64,000 nt of DNA from JARRQJ01 sp963810615 (GTDB lineage: Bacteria > Pseudomonadota > Gammaproteobacteria > DRLM01). Position 1 is the first letter of the stretch. Each line of letters begins with the position of its first letter. The stretch spans positions 434,001 through 498,000 of the forward strand of contig CAWEOA010000008.1 of assembly GCA_963810615.1 (NCBI GenBank). Reading direction: 5' to 3'. This document shows, one piece after another, positions 61,005-64,000 of this stretch. The notes under the pieces were generated by a model. It saw nothing but the letters and a program-made list of their open reading frames with translations, was not told the origin of the DNA and did no database searches. A program made the position numbers and the translations under genes.

Positions 61005-61023
61005 GGACTCCTATAACTTATAT

Positions 61024-61578
61024 TCATGCGGCACGGATCACGCGCCCGGAGCGCGCGTCGCGTATCTCTGTGGTGCCGGATTGCGAACCCAGGGACCCCG
61101 GCACGATGTAGTCCAGCTCCGCCCCGAAATAACGTTGTACCTGCAGACGCTGCCGTGCCGCGGGGCGGCCGGACAGGTTGGCGCTGGTGGATACCAAGGC
61201 GCCGCCGAAACGGCGGCACAGCGCCGCGGCCAAGGGATGGGCGGTGACTCGCACCGCTACGCTGCGGTGCGTGCCGCGCACCCATGGCGGCGTCGACTCC
61301 ATGGCCGGTAACAACCAGGTGACCGGCCCCGGCCAGGTGGCGCGCACGCGTTTCAACATGGCCGGCGTCGCCGTGACGAAAGGTGCGACTTGCTCATAGC
61401 TCGCGGCGATCAAGATCAAGCCTTTTTGCCAGGGACGGTGTTTCAGCGCCAACAGGCGCAGCACCGCTTCGGCATTGCCGGGATCGCAGCCCAGTCCCCA
61501 CACCCCTTCGGTGGGATAGGCGACGATACCGCCTTGCTGCAGGATCGCCGCCGCCCGTTTGATATGCCAGTCCATCAT
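61024..61578 (-). CDS. tsaC: Threonylcarbamoyl-AMP synthase TsaC (YrdC/Sua5)
   Basis: TsaC makes threonylcarbamoyl-adenylate from threonine, bicarbonate and ATP, the first step of t6A modification; TsaD at 53527 uses the product. The 184-residue protein has GGIVAYPTEGVWGLGCDPGN near the N-terminus, the KHRPWQKGLILIAASYEQV motif and VSTSANLSGRPA. The bacterial TsaC is shorter than Sua5, as seen here. purE lies 21 bp upstream on the same strand. Confidence 0.95.
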   Translation of the reverse strand: MMDWHIKRAAAILQQGGIVAYPTEGVWGLGCDPGNAEAVLRLLALKHRPWQKGLILIAASYEQVAPFVTATPAMLKRVRATWPGPVTWLLPAMESTPPWVRGTHRSVAVRVTAHPLAAALCRRFGGALVSTSANLSGRPAARQRLQVQRYFGAELDYIVPGSLGSQSGTTEIRDARSGRVIRAA

Positions 61579-61599
61579 GATTGAGCGTCGCGCGTGGCG

Positions 61600-62121
61600 T
61601 CAGCGACCGCTTTTCGCGTTCTTGAGTCTGCTCTGCAGTTCGGCATCTTTGTTTTGCACCTGGTGCATATTTGCCTCACGTTCCTCGCGCAGGCGCGCCG
61701 CCACGTCGCTATCACTGAGGGCCAGCATCTGCGCGGCGAGATAGGCGGCGTTCTTGGCGCCGGCCTTGCCGATGGCCACCGTGGCCACCGGGATGCCGCC
61801 CGGCATCTGCACCGTGGAGAGCAGGGCATCCATACCGTTGAGCGGACCGCCGTCCATGGGAATGCCGATCACCGGTTTCAGAGTGAGACCCGCCACCGTT
61901 CCGGCGAGATGTGCGGCCAGGCCGGCGGCGGCAATGAACACCGCACAACCGCGCTGGTCCGCGTCTTTCACATAGGCGTGAGTGGCGGCGGGCGTACGGT
62001 GGGCGGAGGTGATCTTGACTTCATAGGGCACGCCCAGCGAGCCCAGGGTGTCGAGGGTGGCCTGTACCACCGGTAAATCCGAATCGGAGCCCATTAAGAT
62101 AGCGACAAACGGTTTGGTCAT
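61600..62121 (-). CDS. purE: N5-carboxyaminoimidazole ribonucleotide mutase PurE
   Basis: PurE catalyses the N5-CAIR to CAIR step in purine synthesis. The 173-residue protein has ILMGSDSDLPVVQAT, ITSAHRTPAATHAYV and IGIPMDGGPLNGMDALLSTV, all conserved. A Lys/Asn-rich tail follows the core. Its usual partner purK is not adjacent; purD precedes it instead, 29 bp upstream on the same strand. Confidence 0.96.
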   Translation of the reverse strand: MTKPFVAILMGSDSDLPVVQATLDTLGSLGVPYEVKITSAHRTPAATHAYVKDADQRGCAVFIAAAGLAAHLAGTVAGLTLKPVIGIPMDGGPLNGMDALLSTVQMPGGIPVATVAIGKAGAKNAAYLAAQMLALSDSDVAARLREEREANMHQVQNKDAELQSRLKNAKSGR

Positions 62122-62150
62122 GGTGTCTTTCCTAAATTAGCGAAGAGTAT

Positions 62151-63440
62151 TTAGCGTTGTTGTTCGCGGGCGATGGCGCGGTAGCCGATGTCCGAACGGT
62201 AATACACCTCGTTCCAGCGGATCTGACGAAGCAGCTCATAGGCGCGCAGCTTGGCTTGATAGACGTTGTCGCCCAGTGCGCAGGCGCACAACACCCGCCC
62301 GCCCGCCGTGACGATCTGACCGTCCTGCTCCGCGGTACCGGCATGGAAGACCTTGGCGTCCGGCGCCTCCGCCGTCGGCAGCCCGCTGATTATATCGCCT
62401 TTACGGTATTCGCCGGGATAACCCCCCGCCGCCATGACCACGCCCAGGGCCGGTCGCGGGTCCCATTGGGCCTTGATCTGATCCAGGCGCCCCTCCACCG
62501 CCGCCTCGCACAGGCCGACCAGATCGGAACGTAGCCGCATCATGATGGGCTGGGTCTCCGGATCGCCGAAACGGCAATTGAATTCCAAGACCCGCGGGGT
62601 GCCGTCCAGGCCTATCATCAGGCCGGCGTAGAGAAAACCGGTGTAGGGGATGCCGTCGGCGGCCATGCCGCGCACCGTGGGTTCGATTACCTCGCGCATG
62701 ACCCGTGCGTGCACCGCCGGGGTGATGACCGGCGCGGGGGAATAGGCGCCCATGCCGCCGGTGTTGGGTCCTCGGTCGCCGTTGTCGCGGGCCTTGTGAT
62801 CCTGGGAGGTGGCCATGGGCAGGATATGCGTGCCGTCCACCATGACGATGAAGCTGGCTTCTTCGCCCCTGAGCAAGTCCTCAATGACCACGCGATGACC
62901 GGCGGCGCCGTAGGCGTTGCCCGCCAGCATGTCGCGCACCGCGTCTATGGCTTCGTCTTCCGTCTGGGCGAGGATCACGCCCTTGCCCGCGGCCAGGCCG
63001 TCGGCCTTGACCACGATGGGCGCCCCCTGTTCGCGAATGTAGGCGATGGCGGCATCGACGTCGGTGAAATTGCTATAAGCGGCGGTGGGAATGCGATGGC
63101 GGGCCAGAAAGTCCTTGGCATAGGCCTTGGAACCCTCCAGTTGCGCCGCGGCCCGGCTGGGACCGAAGCAGCGCAGGCCCGCCGCTTGAAAGGCGTCCAC
63201 CACCCCCGCCACCAAGGGTGCCTCGGGGCCGACGATGGTCAGTGCAATATCCCGGGTGCGGGCGAAGTCCACCAGTTCGGCCACCGACTCGGCGGCGATG
63301 GGGACATTCTCGATCTTAGCCTCCAGGGCGGTACCGGCATTGCCGGGGGCGACGAACACCTTATCCACCCGGGAAGATTGGGCCGCTTTCCAGGCGAGGG
63401 CGTGCTCGCGCCCGCCGCCGCCGATGATCAAAACCTGCAT
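62151..63440 (-). CDS. purD: Phosphoribosylamine-glycine ligase PurD
   Basis: PurD joins glycine to phosphoribosylamine in purine synthesis. From the ATG at 63440, behind a GAGGCAAGC site, the product has 429 residues, the normal length. It shows MQVLIIGGGGREHALAWKAA, an ATP-grasp core with PIVVKADGLAAGKGVI, and GRFLYAG-like and EFNCRFGDPETQP motifs. A longer frame to 63584 is rejected because the extra N-terminus is unrelated. It diverges from the gene at 63583. Confidence 0.97.
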   Translation of the reverse strand: MQVLIIGGGGREHALAWKAAQSSRVDKVFVAPGNAGTALEAKIENVPIAAESVAELVDFARTRDIALTIVGPEAPLVAGVVDAFQAAGLRCFGPSRAAAQLEGSKAYAKDFLARHRIPTAAYSNFTDVDAAIAYIREQGAPIVVKADGLAAGKGVILAQTEDEAIDAVRDMLAGNAYGAAGHRVVIEDLLRGEEASFIVMVDGTHILPMATSQDHKARDNGDRGPNTGGMGAYSPAPVITPAVHARVMREVIEPTVRGMAADGIPYTGFLYAGLMIGLDGTPRVLEFNCRFGDPETQPIMMRLRSDLVGLCEAAVEGRLDQIKAQWDPRPALGVVMAAGGYPGEYRKGDIISGLPTAEAPDAKVFHAGTAEQDGQIVTAGGRVLCACALGDNVYQAKLRAYELLRQIRWNEVYYRSDIGYRAIAREQQR

Positions 63441-63582
63441 GCTTGCCTCATGATTGCTGTTTTCGGATTGGGGTGCAAAAGGATACCGTATGCTCGCGGC
63501 GCTGTCTCGGCGTGGTGCTGAAGGCGGTGCGGAGGAACATGTTAGAATCGATTTACCTTGTGGCAGTGGATGAGTGAAGATC

Positions 63583-64000
63583 ATGCGCGTGGCAGTCTCC
63601 CGGCGGGGATGGTGGGCATCTTGGTTTTTGGCAGGGAGCGCCGTGCTGGGTGCAGCGTGGTGGGGGCTGTATGGCGGCGTCGCAGGCCCATCCGGCGTCC
63701 CGCTCGCACTTGACGATAATACATCCGGCGCCGCTCAGGCTATCCTTGCCAAGCAGCCGCTGGCCTTCGAACCCAACCGCGGCCAGAGCGACGACCGGGT
63801 GCTGTTTCTCTCCCGTAATCCCGGCTATTCCTTGTTCCTGACTGCACAAGGGGCGGTGCTGGGTTTAAACGGCGTCGCGCAGCCGCTGAGTTTCACCTGG
63901 CAGGGCGCCAGCGCCAAGTCGCCGGTGCAGGGGATGGTGGCATTGCCTGCCAAGCATAATTACCTGCGAGGCAATAATCCCAAACGTTGGCAGCGCGACA
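63583..64000 (+). CDS. Start of a secreted SBBP/DUF7948-type protein (cut by window edge)
   Basis: The frame opens at ATG 63583 and runs off the right end, so only about 139 residues are visible. A basic and Trp-rich signal anchor or signal peptide (about 7-30) is followed by LAFEPNRGQSDDRVLFLSRN, GYSLFLTAQGAVLGL and NYLRGNNPKRW. This is the N-terminal domain of large secreted proteins that continue with beta-propeller (SBBP) repeats. The rest must be read outside this window. It lies 142 bp from the divergent purD. Confidence 0.75.
   Translation, partial: MRVAVSRRGWWASWFLAGSAVLGAAWWGLYGGVAGPSGVPLALDDNTSGAAQAILAKQPLAFEPNRGQSDDRVLFLSRNPGYSLFLTAQGAVLGLNGVAQPLSFTWQGASAKSPVQGMVALPAKHNYLRGNNPKRWQRD

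Noticed and set aside
60075..61016. A 313-codon plus-strand frame opposite hemF
   Set aside because: Almost completely covers hemF on the other strand, and hemF motifs are clear.

Overview
The window is a typical chromosomal segment of a free-living gammaproteobacterium. The gene order is diagnostic: gpmI-envC-ctpA opposite rhodanese-secB-gpsA, lptD-surA-pdxA-rsmA, and rpsU-yqeY-dnaG-rpoD. The lack of enterobacterial features, the amgK/murU cell-wall recycling genes and the sequence style suggest a Chromatiales-like or other deep gammaproteobacterial lineage; this placement is inference. No insertion sequence, phage or CRISPR array was seen. By eye most genes are G+C-rich, while 39-51 kb is visibly A+T-richer.

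Layout. 0-3.2 kb (minus strand): ctpA (cut by the window edge), envC, gpmI. 3.3-6.6 kb (plus): an ArsR-type regulator, a membrane rhodanese, secB, gpsA, murU. 6.6-13.5 kb: mgtC-like gene, a 150-bp palindromic element, a rhodanese-MoeB fusion, a YbaK-HDOD fusion, a DUF3135 gene, an unknown membrane protein and a YceI protein. 13.6-19.1 kb (minus): rsmA, pdxA, surA, lptD, with amgK divergent. 20.2-24.8 kb: pentapeptide protein, a 610-aa protein with a possible PilZ-like end, a PRMT-like methyltransferase, a bactofilin. 24.9-29.6 kb: a tRNA-Ile2-like gene with an abnormal 3' part, then rpoD, dnaG, yqeY and rpsU (minus).

29.6-53.5 kb lies between rpsU and tsaD, which are normally divergent neighbours in gammaproteobacteria, so this 24-kb block looks like an insertion or rearrangement. 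It carries three modules. (1) Molybdenum cofactor synthesis: moeB, a kelch protein, moaA-moaC-moaD-moaE. (2) Nickel uptake: nikR, nikL, nikM, nikQ, nikO, with a palindromic operator candidate and a histidine-rich tail on NikO, then a histidine phosphatase. (3) An A+T-richer cell-envelope cluster: a secreted protein with a very strong ribosome binding site, an O-methyltransferase, a LolA-like periplasmic protein, a ribbon-helix-helix/zinc-ribbon protein, two outer-membrane barrel proteins, an RND/MMPL transporter, a TPR protein with a C-terminal barrel, and a convergent ABC-2 exporter. The RND protein has a tryptophan/glutamine-rich insertion and the ABC ATPase has a 180-residue tryptophan/glutamine-rich tail. 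This cluster is the best candidate for an undescribed system.

53.5-64 kb returns to housekeeping genes: tsaD, a VIT1/CCC1 transporter, typA, pip-dtd, apaH (plus), then hemF, tsaC, purE and purD (minus), and the start of a large secreted SBBP-type protein running off the right edge.
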